A stretch of 64,000 nt of DNA from Streptomyces sp. BHT-5-2 (lineage in GTDB: Bacteria; Actinomycetota; Actinomycetes; Streptomycetales; Streptomycetaceae): positions 992,001-1,056,000 of the forward strand of contig NZ_CP081497.1 of NCBI RefSeq assembly GCF_019774615.1. The letters run 5' to 3'. Made by a program: the position numbers and the translations under genes. Positions 35,395-43,524 of the stretch are shown here, one piece after another. Each line of letters opens with the position of its first letter. Positions within the stretch are counted from its first letter, which is position 1. The notes beneath the pieces were generated by a model. The model saw only the letters and a program-made list of their open reading frames with translations, did no database searches and was not told the origin of the DNA.

Positions 35395-36695
35395 GCGTGC
35401 GTACTCTCCGGCCCCGTGCGCCGCGGTGGCTGCATGCCTGGACGGCGACGCTCTACTGGAAGGCCGCCGTCTTCATCACCGTCATGTGCTGCCTGCTCGC
35501 CGCGGTGCTCGGCATCCTGGTGCACGTCCTGGTCGACCGGCAGACCCAGGACCGTGCGCGCCACACGGCACTGGCGGAACTGGAGCGCAACCAGTCCGCG
35601 TACGTCGCAGGCACCCCCCTCGACCGCAACATCTCGGTCAACCCGACGGACCTCCCCGCCCCGCTCCGCGACATGACCCTGCAACGACACGAGCGCGGGA
35701 CCCAACTCGCCACCCACCAGGGCCACCCCGTGATGTGGGCCGCCACCCCCGCCACCGGCGGAAAGGTGCTCGCACTGCGGCTGGACTACAGCGAACAGGC
35801 AGCCTCCCTGCGCGGTCTGGACGCGGCCATCATCGGCTCCTCCACCGCCGCGATCGCCCTCACCCTGGGGGCCGGCCTGATCTCCGTCTCCCGCATCACC
35901 CGCAGACTGCACCACACCGCCCGGGTTGCCCGGCGGATCAGTACCGGCGATCTCGACGCCCGCGTCAACGACCCCCGCTCCCGGTGCCCCGACCGCGCCC
36001 AGGACGAGGCCGCCGCCGTGGCGACCGCGCTCGACGCGATGGCCGCCAGTCTCCAGGGCCGGCTGCACCGCGAACAGCGCTTCACCGCCGACGTCTCCCA
36101 CGAGCTGCGCACCCCGCTCGCCGGTCTCCACTCGGCGGCCGAGCTGCTGCCGCCCGGCCGGCCGACCGAGATGGTGCGCGACCGCGTCCAGGCACTGCGC
36201 GGACTGACCGAGGACCTGCTGGAGATCTCCCGGCTCGACGCCCAGGTCGAGAGCGCCGACATCGACGTCCACCAACTGGGCCCGCTGGCCGAGCGCGCGG
36301 TACGGGCCACCGGAACGGCGACCGAGGTCCGCGTCGTCGGAGACGACCGGGTCGAGACCGACCGGCGCAGGCTCGAACGGGTCCTGGGCAACCTTGTCAT
36401 CAACGCCCACAAGCACGGCTGTGCGCCCGTCGTGGTCACCGTCGACGCCCCGGTCATCACCGTGCGCGACCACGGTGACGGCTATCCCGCCTATCTCCTC
36501 GACCAGGGCCCGCAGCGCTTTCGGAGCCAGTCGGGCGGATCCGACGCCGGCAAGCGGACCGGCCACGGCCTGGGCCTGACCATCGCCACGGGCCAGGCCC
36601 ACGTCCTCGGCGCCACCCTCCGCTTCTCCAACGCCCCCGACGGCGGAGCGGTCGCCGAACTCCACCTCCCGCCTCCCCCGGAGCAGCCCCAGTAA
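35391..36695 (+). CDS. Sensor histidine kinase without adjacent response regulator
   Basis: 434 aa from a GTG at 35391 inside the lipoprotein stop (a GTG at 35397 also fits). TM1 lies at about 25-47, TM2 at 144-167, HAMP 168-222. His237 is in DVSHELRTP. The ATPase domain is short, with GNLVINAHKHG, VRDHGDGYP and GHGLGLTIA. No regulator gene follows; the next gene is opposite. The lipoprotein partner probably tunes it, and a distant regulator must receive the phosphate. Confidence 0.88.
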   Translation: MSVRTLRPRAPRWLHAWTATLYWKAAVFITVMCCLLAAVLGILVHVLVDRQTQDRARHTALAELERNQSAYVAGTPLDRNISVNPTDLPAPLRDMTLQRHERGTQLATHQGHPVMWAATPATGGKVLALRLDYSEQAASLRGLDAAIIGSSTAAIALTLGAGLISVSRITRRLHHTARVARRISTGDLDARVNDPRSRCPDRAQDEAAAVATALDAMAASLQGRLHREQRFTADVSHELRTPLAGLHSAAELLPPGRPTEMVRDRVQALRGLTEDLLEISRLDAQVESADIDVHQLGPLAERAVRATGTATEVRVVGDDRVETDRRRLERVLGNLVINAHKHGCAPVVVTVDAPVITVRDHGDGYPAYLLDQGPQRFRSQSGGSDAGKRTGHGLGLTIATGQAHVLGATLRFSNAPDGGAVAELHLPPPPEQPQ

Positions 36696-36793
36696 CCGAC
36701 CTCCGGCACCGGCCTCCGGAACCGGCTTCCGACCGTCGTGACGTGCGACCACAGACACGGATCGCAGACATGGACACAGACACGGACACACAC

Positions 36794-36831
36794 CGGCGGC
36801 CCCGGCTCAAAAACCCGAGCCGGGGCCGCCG
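36794..36831. terminator. Bidirectional hairpin terminator
   Basis: A 15-bp perfect stem (CGGCGGCCCCGGCTC pairing with GAGCCGGGGCCGCCG) around the loop AAAAACCC, between the kinase and the convergent secreted-protein gene. Confidence 0.88.
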
Positions 36832-36849
36832 TTGTGCCGCCGGAGACGC

Positions 36850-37257
36850 TCAGCCGAGGTCTGCCGGGGCCTTGGGGAAGGAGATGGTCTTCACCGTTTT
36901 GCCGTCATGCCTGTAGACGATCTTGGCCGTGGCATCGGCCTGCGCCGCGGGCTTCGGCTCGGACAGCGTGAAGGTCCCGTTCGGATCCATCCGGCTCGGC
37001 ACCGGGCCGTGCTTGTCATGGTTGAGCACCCTCGTGACACCGTGCTCGGGGTCCTTGATGGTGGCGGTACCGGAGTAGCCGTCCAGCGTGACGGTCTCCC
37101 CGCTGTCGACCTTGACCTGCTTGACGTAGTCCGTCGGCATGGCGGATGCCGCCCCGACCGGCAGGGCGACGGCCGCGCCGGTCACCGCGACAGCAAGGGT
37201 GGTGCGGAGCGCGGTGCGCTTACCACGTCGGTCGGAGGGCTTGGCCTGGGTACGCAT
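36850..37257 (-). CDS. Small secreted protein
   Basis: 135 aa; the ATG at 37257 follows GAGGAGCAATC. A signal peptide (TALRTTLAVAVTGAAVAL) ends in AASA-M. The mature part is beta-rich and charged, with VTLDGYSGTATIKDPEHG and a C-terminal IVYRHDGKTVKTISF. I do not recognise the family. It is convergent with the kinase gene and shares its terminator. Confidence 0.72.
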   Translation of the reverse strand: MRTQAKPSDRRGKRTALRTTLAVAVTGAAVALPVGAASAMPTDYVKQVKVDSGETVTLDGYSGTATIKDPEHGVTRVLNHDKHGPVPSRMDPNGTFTLSEPKPAAQADATAKIVYRHDGKTVKTISFPKAPADLG

Positions 37258-37513
37258 GATTGCTCCTCTACGGATGCGTATGGTCTGGCGTCCGGGACTG
37301 GCCGGACCTTGCCGGGCGTTGGCGAACGCCCATGACCTGCAAGCTAGGCGGCCCTCGTCTCGGCCTGCCCAAGGTTGTGTTTCAGGCACCGCTCGGTCGT
37401 CGGCCGAGGTCGTTGCATGGTTGTGCTTCGTCGGGTGGTGGGGGAGCGGTCCCCATGCGGGGCCGGGCGATGTGCGGGGCCGCGTTGTCAGTGGGCTGTG
37501 GGAGCTTGGGGAC

Positions 37514-38254
37514 ATGCTGATCGAACGGGCTTATGTGGATCTCCCGGAGGGGGCAGGGGCGGCCGAGGAGGGCTGGCCCTGGACGGTGCCGTGTGTGCGC
37601 CAGTTGGTTCAGGAGGGGCTGGCGTTCCGGGCGCCGGTGACGTTCTTGGTGGGCGAGAACGGGTCGGGGAAGTCGACGCTGGTCGAGGCGCTGGCCGAGG
37701 GGTTCGGGCTGGACTCGTACGGCGGGTCGGCGGGCTACAAGTACGCCGGCTCGCGGGAAGTGTCCCCGTTGGGCAGCCGGATACGGTTCGACCCGACGCG
37801 GGAGGGACGGGCGATGGTGCGTGCGCCGCGGGTCCGCCGGCGGGGATTCTTCCTGCGGGCCGAGACGGCGCTGGAGGCGCTGAGCGGCGAGCGGGCCTCG
37901 CAGCGGATCTCCCGGCATCCGGACGAGATGAGCCACGGGGAGGGCTTTCTGCTGGCCTTCCGCGAGCGGTTCGCCCAGCGGGGCCTGTATGTGCTGGACG
38001 AGCCGGAGGCGGCGCTGTCGTTCTCCTCGTGCCTGGAACTGGTCGCGTTGATGGACGAGTTGGGGAGGGCCGGCGCGCAGGTCGTCTGTGCCACGCACTC
38101 TCCGCTGCTGACCGCGTTGCCCGGTGCGGAGATCGTGGAGGTGGGGGAGCACGGGATGCGGTCGGCGCAGTGGGCGGAGCTGGGGCTGGTGGACCACTGG
38201 CGGCGCTATCTCAGCGACCCGCGGGCGTATCTGCGGCACGTGCTGGCGCCGTGA
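37514..38254 (+). CDS. ABC/SMC-like AAA ATPase (AAA_21/AAA_27 type)
   Basis: 246 aa. Walker A is GENGSGKST (47-55) and Walker B GLYVLDEPEAAL near 160-171, followed by a CATHSPLLT switch histidine. There is no transmembrane part, so it is not a transporter ATPase. Members are often one half of toxin-antitoxin, phage-defence or metabolism modules, but no partner gene adjoins it here. Function unknown. Confidence 0.83.
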   Translation: MLIERAYVDLPEGAGAAEEGWPWTVPCVRQLVQEGLAFRAPVTFLVGENGSGKSTLVEALAEGFGLDSYGGSAGYKYAGSREVSPLGSRIRFDPTREGRAMVRAPRVRRRGFFLRAETALEALSGERASQRISRHPDEMSHGEGFLLAFRERFAQRGLYVLDEPEAALSFSSCLELVALMDELGRAGAQVVCATHSPLLTALPGAEIVEVGEHGMRSAQWAELGLVDHWRRYLSDPRAYLRHVLAP

Positions 38255-38334
38255 CGACGGCGGCCCGCTGCGCCCGTATGCCTTGAGCGCACGTTTTCGC
38301 ACCCACGCGTCCTCGCGTTCACCCGTCCTCGCAT

Positions 38335-39633
38335 TCACATGTCTTCGAGGTTGTCGACCACGGTGGAGGTCGGGGTGTGGAGGATGGCGTCGAACGCATC
38401 GAGGACGGGGCTGTTCATGTAGCCGCTCTGGAGGCGGATGCGGTCGGGGATCGGCGCAAGGTCGGCGTTGCCGTGGGCCGCCGAGCGTGCCCGGCGGAGG
38501 TCGGCGATGCCGAGGCCGAGTCCGGCATCGGCGAAGGCGGCTTCGATGCTGCCCGGCTCGGGCGGCTCCAGGGCGGTGGCGTCGACGGTGAAGCCGAAGC
38601 GCGCGTTCTCGTCGCGGGGCATGTCCGCGGTGTGTCCGGTGGTGCTCGTCAGGCCGAGCGCGAAGTAGTGGTCACCGAGTGCACGGTGCAGGTGTTGGCC
38701 CATCGGGAGACCGGTGAGGTGGCCGTCGAAGGAGATCGGTGATTTCTGGATGTGGGCGTTGTGGGCGGCCAGCACGACGCGGGTTCCGGGTTCGAGGCGC
38801 TCCAGGTGCCACCGGACCGACCCGGCCATGTAGATGTCCCGGGCCGAGGTGTCGGCGGCCAGCCCCCTGCCGGCGAAGAGGTCGGCCATGGCCCGGAAGG
38901 TGTAGTCCGCGTGGCAGGCGCCTTCGAGGCGTTGCAGGGCGGTGTCATAGCTGCGTTGGTCGCTGCGGGAGACATACAGCGGTTCGACGGAGCGGAAGCG
39001 GACGAGCAGGCGCATCAGGGTTGCGCTGAGGGTGTCCTGTTCGGTGCTGGTCAGCCGCGCCCAGGCGGGCGCGGCGACGGCTCCGGAACCACCGGCGAAC
39101 GATTCCGCGATCTGCATGGCGGTTCGGACCGTCGGCAGGATCTCGGGGTCGGTCCGACGCAGGTAGTCGGCGACCGGAGCCAGGGCGGGGAGCAGGGAAC
39201 CGCCGGCCGCGGGGATGTCGACGCCGGCGAAGCGGACCGGTTGCGCGGCCGCGCGGTTGTACCGGCGCATCCAGCGCAGCGGTTCGTCCAGTCCCACGGG
39301 GATCGCTGCGGCGAGGTGGTCCGACAGGCCGTCGTCGGTTCCCTCGCCCTGAGCCCACGCGTCAAGGGGGAAGCCCTCGCTGAAGCCGTACTCGAAGGCC
39401 AGTACGGTGAATCCGCAGCGTTCGACCAGGAATCGCAGGATGCGCTCCCGCATGACGGCGAACTCGTCGATGAAGTGGGAACTTTCGCCGATCGCGACGA
39501 CGCGGGCGTCGCCGATGAGCGAGCGCAGCGGCTCCAGGTCGTCCAGTGGTGCCGCGCGGTCGAGATGGGTGAGGGGGACGGCGTGGGTGCGCAGCCAGTC
39601 GGCGAAGGGGTTGCGGGGAGTGGAAGCAGGCAT
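38335..39633 (-). CDS. Erythromycin-esterase-family protein
   Basis: 432 aa. The motif AIGESSHFIDEFAVMRERI (47-65, broken across the catalytic His53 and Glu50) is the Ere core. Later, LAAHNAHIQKSP supplies the second active-site histidine pair. Ere enzymes open the lactone of 14-membered macrolides; other family members act on unrelated esters, so activity on macrolides must be tested. It is the third gene of an operon with Vat and ABC-F homologues (63-bp and 67-bp gaps), which strengthens a resistance role. Confidence 0.87.
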   Translation of the reverse strand: MPASTPRNPFADWLRTHAVPLTHLDRAAPLDDLEPLRSLIGDARVVAIGESSHFIDEFAVMRERILRFLVERCGFTVLAFEYGFSEGFPLDAWAQGEGTDDGLSDHLAAAIPVGLDEPLRWMRRYNRAAAQPVRFAGVDIPAAGGSLLPALAPVADYLRRTDPEILPTVRTAMQIAESFAGGSGAVAAPAWARLTSTEQDTLSATLMRLLVRFRSVEPLYVSRSDQRSYDTALQRLEGACHADYTFRAMADLFAGRGLAADTSARDIYMAGSVRWHLERLEPGTRVVLAAHNAHIQKSPISFDGHLTGLPMGQHLHRALGDHYFALGLTSTTGHTADMPRDENARFGFTVDATALEPPEPGSIEAAFADAGLGLGIADLRRARSAAHGNADLAPIPDRIRLQSGYMNSPVLDAFDAILHTPTSTVVDNLEDM

Positions 39634-39696
39634 ACCGGTAACTCGATTCCCTGGCTCAGAACTTGAAACGCAACTCTGACGTGCGGAAACGCGAGG

Positions 39697-40353
39697 TCAC
39701 CCCTCCGGGAGCGGGGGCGCGGCGTTCTCCAGGTCGTCGATGCTGCCGGACATGATCGTGCGGAGGTGTTCGGTGAGGTGCTGGAGTGGCCAGTCCCACC
39801 AGGCGAGGTTGAGCAGGCGGTTGATGTCGGCGTCGCTGTGGCGGCGGCGGATGAGGCGGGCGGGGTTGCCGCCGACGATGCCGTAGTCCGGGACGTCGTC
39901 GACGACGACCGATCCGGAGGCGATGACCGCTCCGTGGCCGATGCGGACGCCGGGCATCACCATGGACCGGTAGCCGAACCAGACGTCATGGCCCACCACG
40001 GTGTCACCGCGTCCGGCCAGGCCGGTGATGAGGTCGAAGTGCTCGGACCAGGCACCGCCCATGATGGGGAAGGGGAACGTCGAGGGGCCGTCCATACGGT
40101 GGTTGGCGCCGTTCATGATGAACCGCACGCCCTCGCCCAGCGCGCAGAACTTCCCGATGGCCAGCTTTTCCGGCCCGTAGTGGTACAGCACGTTGCGGGT
40201 TTCGAAGGCGGTCGGATCGTCCGGGTCGTCGTAGTAGGAGAAGTCTCCGACCTCGATCAGCGGCGAGGTGATCAGCGGCTTGAGCAGCACCACCCGCGGC
40301 TGCTCGGGCATCGGATGCAGCACGGTCGGGTCGGCGGGAACAGGGGGTGTCAC
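39697..40353 (-). CDS. vat: Streptogramin A O-acetyltransferase (Vat/xenobiotic acetyltransferase)
   Basis: 218 aa from a GTG with AGGAAGGAAA upstream. The left-handed beta-helix pattern is clear (VVGHDVWFGYRSMVMPGVRIG and so on; hexapeptide repeats at about 115-165). The catalytic histidine is His85 in NGANHRMDG, corresponding to His82 of VatD. The C-terminal FYWWDWP-like stretch appears as LAWWDWP. Vat enzymes acetylate virginiamycin M-type antibiotics with acetyl-CoA. Position between ABC-F and Ere genes supports a drug-resistance role. Confidence 0.88.
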   Translation of the reverse strand: MTPPVPADPTVLHPMPEQPRVVLLKPLITSPLIEVGDFSYYDDPDDPTAFETRNVLYHYGPEKLAIGKFCALGEGVRFIMNGANHRMDGPSTFPFPIMGGAWSEHFDLITGLAGRGDTVVGHDVWFGYRSMVMPGVRIGHGAVIASGSVVVDDVPDYGIVGGNPARLIRRRHSDADINRLLNLAWWDWPLQHLTEHLRTIMSGSIDDLENAAPPLPEG

Positions 40354-40420
40354 GGATGGTTTCCTTCCTGCGGGCGGTGGGGTGTCTGTGGAGGGAGCGC
40401 GAGGTGCGTGTGCCCGGACC

Positions 40421-42043
40421 TCAGGCGCTGGTCGTGGCGGGCGTCGGGGCCGCCTGCAGGTTCAGCCGGGTGCCCTGCCAGCGCCGTCGCAGCCGGCGAT
40501 CGTGGCTGACGATGACGAGGGTGCCGTCGTAGCCGGCCAGAGCGGATTCCAACTCCTCGACGAGGGCGGGTGACAGATGGTTGGTCGGTTCGTCGAGCAA
40601 CAGGATGTCCGACGGCTCGCTGAGCAGCCGCGCCAGGGCCAGGCGCTGCAGCTGACCCGTGGACAGCCGGCCGACCGGCGTCGTCAGCTGGTCGCGCTCG
40701 AACAGGCCCAGGGACAGCAGCAGTTCGGTGTGGCCGGCGGCTTCCCCTGCCCGCCCCCGGGCGAAGGCGGCCAGCACGGTCTCGTGCGGCTCCCCGGGTT
40801 GCGGCTCCTGGGGGAGGTAGCCGATCCTGCCGTGACGGGTGACGCTCCCGCTGTCGGGTGCGACATCCCCGGCCAGAACGCGGAGCAGGGTGCTCTTGCC
40901 CGCTCCGTTCGGCCCCGTGATCAGCAGGCGCTCGCCCGCCTTGACGGTGAGGCCCGTCCGGTCGAGCCGGTCCCGGACGACGATGTCCGCGGCGTCGAGT
41001 ACGACGTCCGGCAAGCGGCGGGCCCGCAGTACGGGGGCGAAGTGCAACGGCTCCGGCGGCGGCGGAACGGGGTCGGCCAGGAGTCGCCGCAGGCGCTCCT
41101 CGGCGTTGCGCACCCGGCTGGCCAGTGACTGCTGCACCCGGCCGCCTGCCCGGTCGTAGGCCATCTTGTTGCCGTCCTTCATGGGACGGCCGGGGGCCAC
41201 CTGGCGGGCGGTGGTTGCGGCGGTCTCGCGGAGCCGGTCGATGTCGGTCTGCCACTGGTCGTGTGCCTGGGCCCAGCGCTGTCGGGCGGCGGTCTTCTCG
41301 GCGAGGTAGCCGGTGTAGCCGTTGCCGTACCGGACGACGCGGCGCCGGTCGGCGTCCACCTCCAGCAGGGTGGTGGCAACCCGATCCAGGAAGTCCCGGT
41401 CGTGGGAGACCGCGACCGTGGTGCCCCGACGGGACCGCAGGTGTTCCTCCAACCACCTCATCGCGGAGTCGTCGAGATGGTTGGTCGGCTCGTCCAGCAG
41501 CAGCACCTCCGGCGCGGCCGCCAGGACGGCCGCCAGCCGCAGCCTGACGCGTTCGCCGCCGGACAGGCTGCCCACGGTACGGTCCCGGGCCACCAGTCCC
41601 AGGCCGAGACCGTGCAGAGCGCGTTCCACACGGGCGTCGGCGTCGTAGCCGCCGCGCAGCTCGAAGACCGTCAGCAGTTCGCCGTACTCGGCCATGACGG
41701 ACTCGTCGCCGTCGGCCATCGCGGCCTCCAGGCAGCGCATGCGCTGTTCGACGGCGCGCAGGTCGCTCAGAGCCCGGTCGACGATCTGCTGGACCGTCGC
41801 CTCCGGCGCCAACCGCTCGTCCTGGGCGAGATAGCCGACGCCGCCGGTGGCCTGGACGACGACCTCGCCCTGATCGGGCCGTTCACGACCGGCGAGCAGC
41901 CGCAGCAAGGTGGACTTGCCGGAGCCGTTCTCACCGATGATCCCGGTCCGTTCGCCCGCGGTGAGCGAGCAGGTCACGGAGTCAAGGACGAGCCGGCCGT
42001 TGAAGGACTTGCTGACGGCGAGTGCAGTGATCTGTGTGGGCAT
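40421..42043 (-). CDS. ABC-F ribosomal protection protein (antibiotic-resistance type)
   Basis: 540 aa, ATG at 42043 with GGAG. Two ABC cassettes without membrane helices: Walker A GENGSGKST and GPNGAGKST, Walker B LLLDEPTNHLD and LLLDEPTNHLS, with signature LSGGERVRLR and a weaker LSTGQLQRLAL. The linker between them is the drug-displacing (PtIM) region. The pattern fits resistance ABC-F proteins of producers (VmlR/Vga/TlrC/Lmr(C)-like). Co-transcribed with vat and ere, and divergent from a TetR gene. Confidence 0.9.
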   Translation of the reverse strand: MPTQITALAVSKSFNGRLVLDSVTCSLTAGERTGIIGENGSGKSTLLRLLAGRERPDQGEVVVQATGGVGYLAQDERLAPEATVQQIVDRALSDLRAVEQRMRCLEAAMADGDESVMAEYGELLTVFELRGGYDADARVERALHGLGLGLVARDRTVGSLSGGERVRLRLAAVLAAAPEVLLLDEPTNHLDDSAMRWLEEHLRSRRGTTVAVSHDRDFLDRVATTLLEVDADRRRVVRYGNGYTGYLAEKTAARQRWAQAHDQWQTDIDRLRETAATTARQVAPGRPMKDGNKMAYDRAGGRVQQSLASRVRNAEERLRRLLADPVPPPPEPLHFAPVLRARRLPDVVLDAADIVVRDRLDRTGLTVKAGERLLITGPNGAGKSTLLRVLAGDVAPDSGSVTRHGRIGYLPQEPQPGEPHETVLAAFARGRAGEAAGHTELLLSLGLFERDQLTTPVGRLSTGQLQRLALARLLSEPSDILLLDEPTNHLSPALVEELESALAGYDGTLVIVSHDRRLRRRWQGTRLNLQAAPTPATTSA

Positions 42044-42119
42044 ACGAGGTCTCCAGAGCATTCGGGAAGGAGGCGGCAGTCACGGGCCGCGCGGCCGGGC
42101 GAACGCTTTGGATGAGCAT
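41982..42119 (-). CDS. Upstream ORF overlapping the ABC-F start (possible leader peptide)
   Basis: A 45-codon frame begins at the ATG at 42119 (starting MLIQSVRPAARP), with GGAG at about -11, and ends 62 bases inside the ABC-F gene. Drug-sensing upstream ORFs control several ABC-F genes by ribosome stalling or attenuation, and this one overlaps the true start. A GC-rich hairpin (GGCCGCGCGGCC) lies inside it. It may be chance, because GC-rich DNA is full of frames. Confidence 0.35.
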   Translation of the reverse strand: MLIQSVRPAARPVTAASFPNALETSYAHTDHCTRRQQVLQRPARP

Positions 42120-42199
42120 GGATCACTCCACTAGTGCGACAACTGATGCTTTAAGATGTTGCCACAGCCAAGTCCCCCCGAGCAAACGGAATTTCCACG

Positions 42200-42916
42200 A
42201 TGACTCCCACAGGTCCGGAAAAGTCCCCCGAAGAAGCCGCAGAAGAAGCCCCGGAAGAAGCCGCGGAACCAGAGCCGGACGTGGATGCGGATGCAGCCCC
42301 GGCATCAGCAGGCACCCGGCCGACCCCGACCCGACGCCGCCCAGGCGGCCGCACCGCGCGCATCCGCAGACAGGTACTCGATGCGGTCCTCGCGGAGCTC
42401 GGCGACCACGGTTATGACGGGCTCACCACGGACGGTGTCGCCGCCCGCGCCGGAGTACACCGCACCACGGTGTACCGACGTTGGGGGGATGTCGGCGGCC
42501 TGCTCGCCGACGTGCTCGACGCGGCGAGCGACGATGACTGGCAGCCACCGGACACCGGCTCACTGGAAGGCGATCTGACGGCGCTGAACCAGGAGATCCA
42601 GGAAGCCCTGACCGGACAGCCACCGATCGTGACGGCCCTGATCGCCGCCTCGTTCCGCTCCGAGAAGGCCGCGCACGCCCAACGCCGGCTCTGGGAGGAC
42701 CGGTACGCCCGCTGCGAGATCGTCGTCGACCGGGCGGTCCGGCGCGGCGAACTCCCCCCGCACACCGCCGCCCGGCCACTGCTCATCGCCGCCACCGCGC
42801 CCATGTACCACCAACTGCTGCTCCTCGGCACGCCCGCCGACCCCCGGCTGCCGGGCAGCGCGGCCAGAACCGCGGCGCTGGCCGCAACGGCCGGCGCATT
42901 CGCCGAACCCGCCTGA
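42200..42916 (+). CDS. TetR-family transcriptional regulator
   Basis: 238 aa. A long acidic Glu/Ala/Pro N-terminal tail (about 50 residues) precedes the HTH: RIRRQVLDAVLAELGDHGYDGL, then DGVAARAGVHRTTVYRRW (the recognition helix lies at about 80-97). The tail is unusual. It is divergent from the ABC-F operon (156-bp gap) and is its likely repressor. The ligand-binding domain is the C-terminal 120 residues. Confidence 0.9.
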   Translation: MTPTGPEKSPEEAAEEAPEEAAEPEPDVDADAAPASAGTRPTPTRRRPGGRTARIRRQVLDAVLAELGDHGYDGLTTDGVAARAGVHRTTVYRRWGDVGGLLADVLDAASDDDWQPPDTGSLEGDLTALNQEIQEALTGQPPIVTALIAASFRSEKAAHAQRRLWEDRYARCEIVVDRAVRRGELPPHTAARPLLIAATAPMYHQLLLLGTPADPRLPGSAARTAALAATAGAFAEPA

Positions 42917-43073
42917 GACATGCCGGCCCGGTCGACCGCGTGGTACTGCTCCGGCGAGAAGCCGACGGGCTGGATGGTCCCGGGGCGGTTCGGGCCGTTC
43001 CGGTAGGCCGTACGCGGCCGGGACGTGGTGAAGTGCCGGCCGAGGTGGTACGGCTCGGTCGAGGGAGGCGAGC

Positions 43074-43511
43074 ATGGAGCTGCCCGAAGACTCCCCGCTG
43101 CTCGGCGGGCACCGCAGCGTTCCGCACACCGCGGACCTGCGGATCGAGGCGTGGGGTCCGACGCGTGCGGCGTGCCTGGCGCAGGCGGTGCGCGGGATGT
43201 GCGGATCCTTCCTGGACCTGGCCGGCGCGGCCGGCGTGCGTCGGCGGGAGGTCGTGGTGCGGGCGGACACGGACGAGGATCTGCTGGTGGCCTTGTTGGA
43301 AGAGGTCGTGTACTGGCTCGACACCCATGACGAGGTTCCGGTCGAGGTGCGGCTCACGGCCGTGCCTGGCGGGCTGCGGGCCCTGCTGTGCATGGCGGAC
43401 ATCGGGACGCTTCCGGTGCTGGGAGCCGCCCCGAAGGCGGTCACCTTGCACGGCCTGACGTTCGCTCCTGGGCCAGGCGGCTGGCAGTGCTCGTTCACGC
43501 TCGATGTGTGA
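43074..43511 (+). CDS. Archease
   Basis: 145 aa, with GAGGGAGG before the ATG. The N-terminal GGHRSVPHTADLRIEAWGP is the archease start, and the later LLEEVVYWLDTHDEV and VKAVTLHGL-like segment completes it. Archease speeds the guanylylation step of RtcB. It lies convergent to rtcB, 13 bp from its end, so the two are a pair. Confidence 0.9.
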   Translation: MELPEDSPLLGGHRSVPHTADLRIEAWGPTRAACLAQAVRGMCGSFLDLAGAAGVRRREVVVRADTDEDLLVALLEEVVYWLDTHDEVPVEVRLTAVPGGLRALLCMADIGTLPVLGAAPKAVTLHGLTFAPGPGGWQCSFTLDV

Positions 43512-43524
43512 CGCTCCCTCCCGG

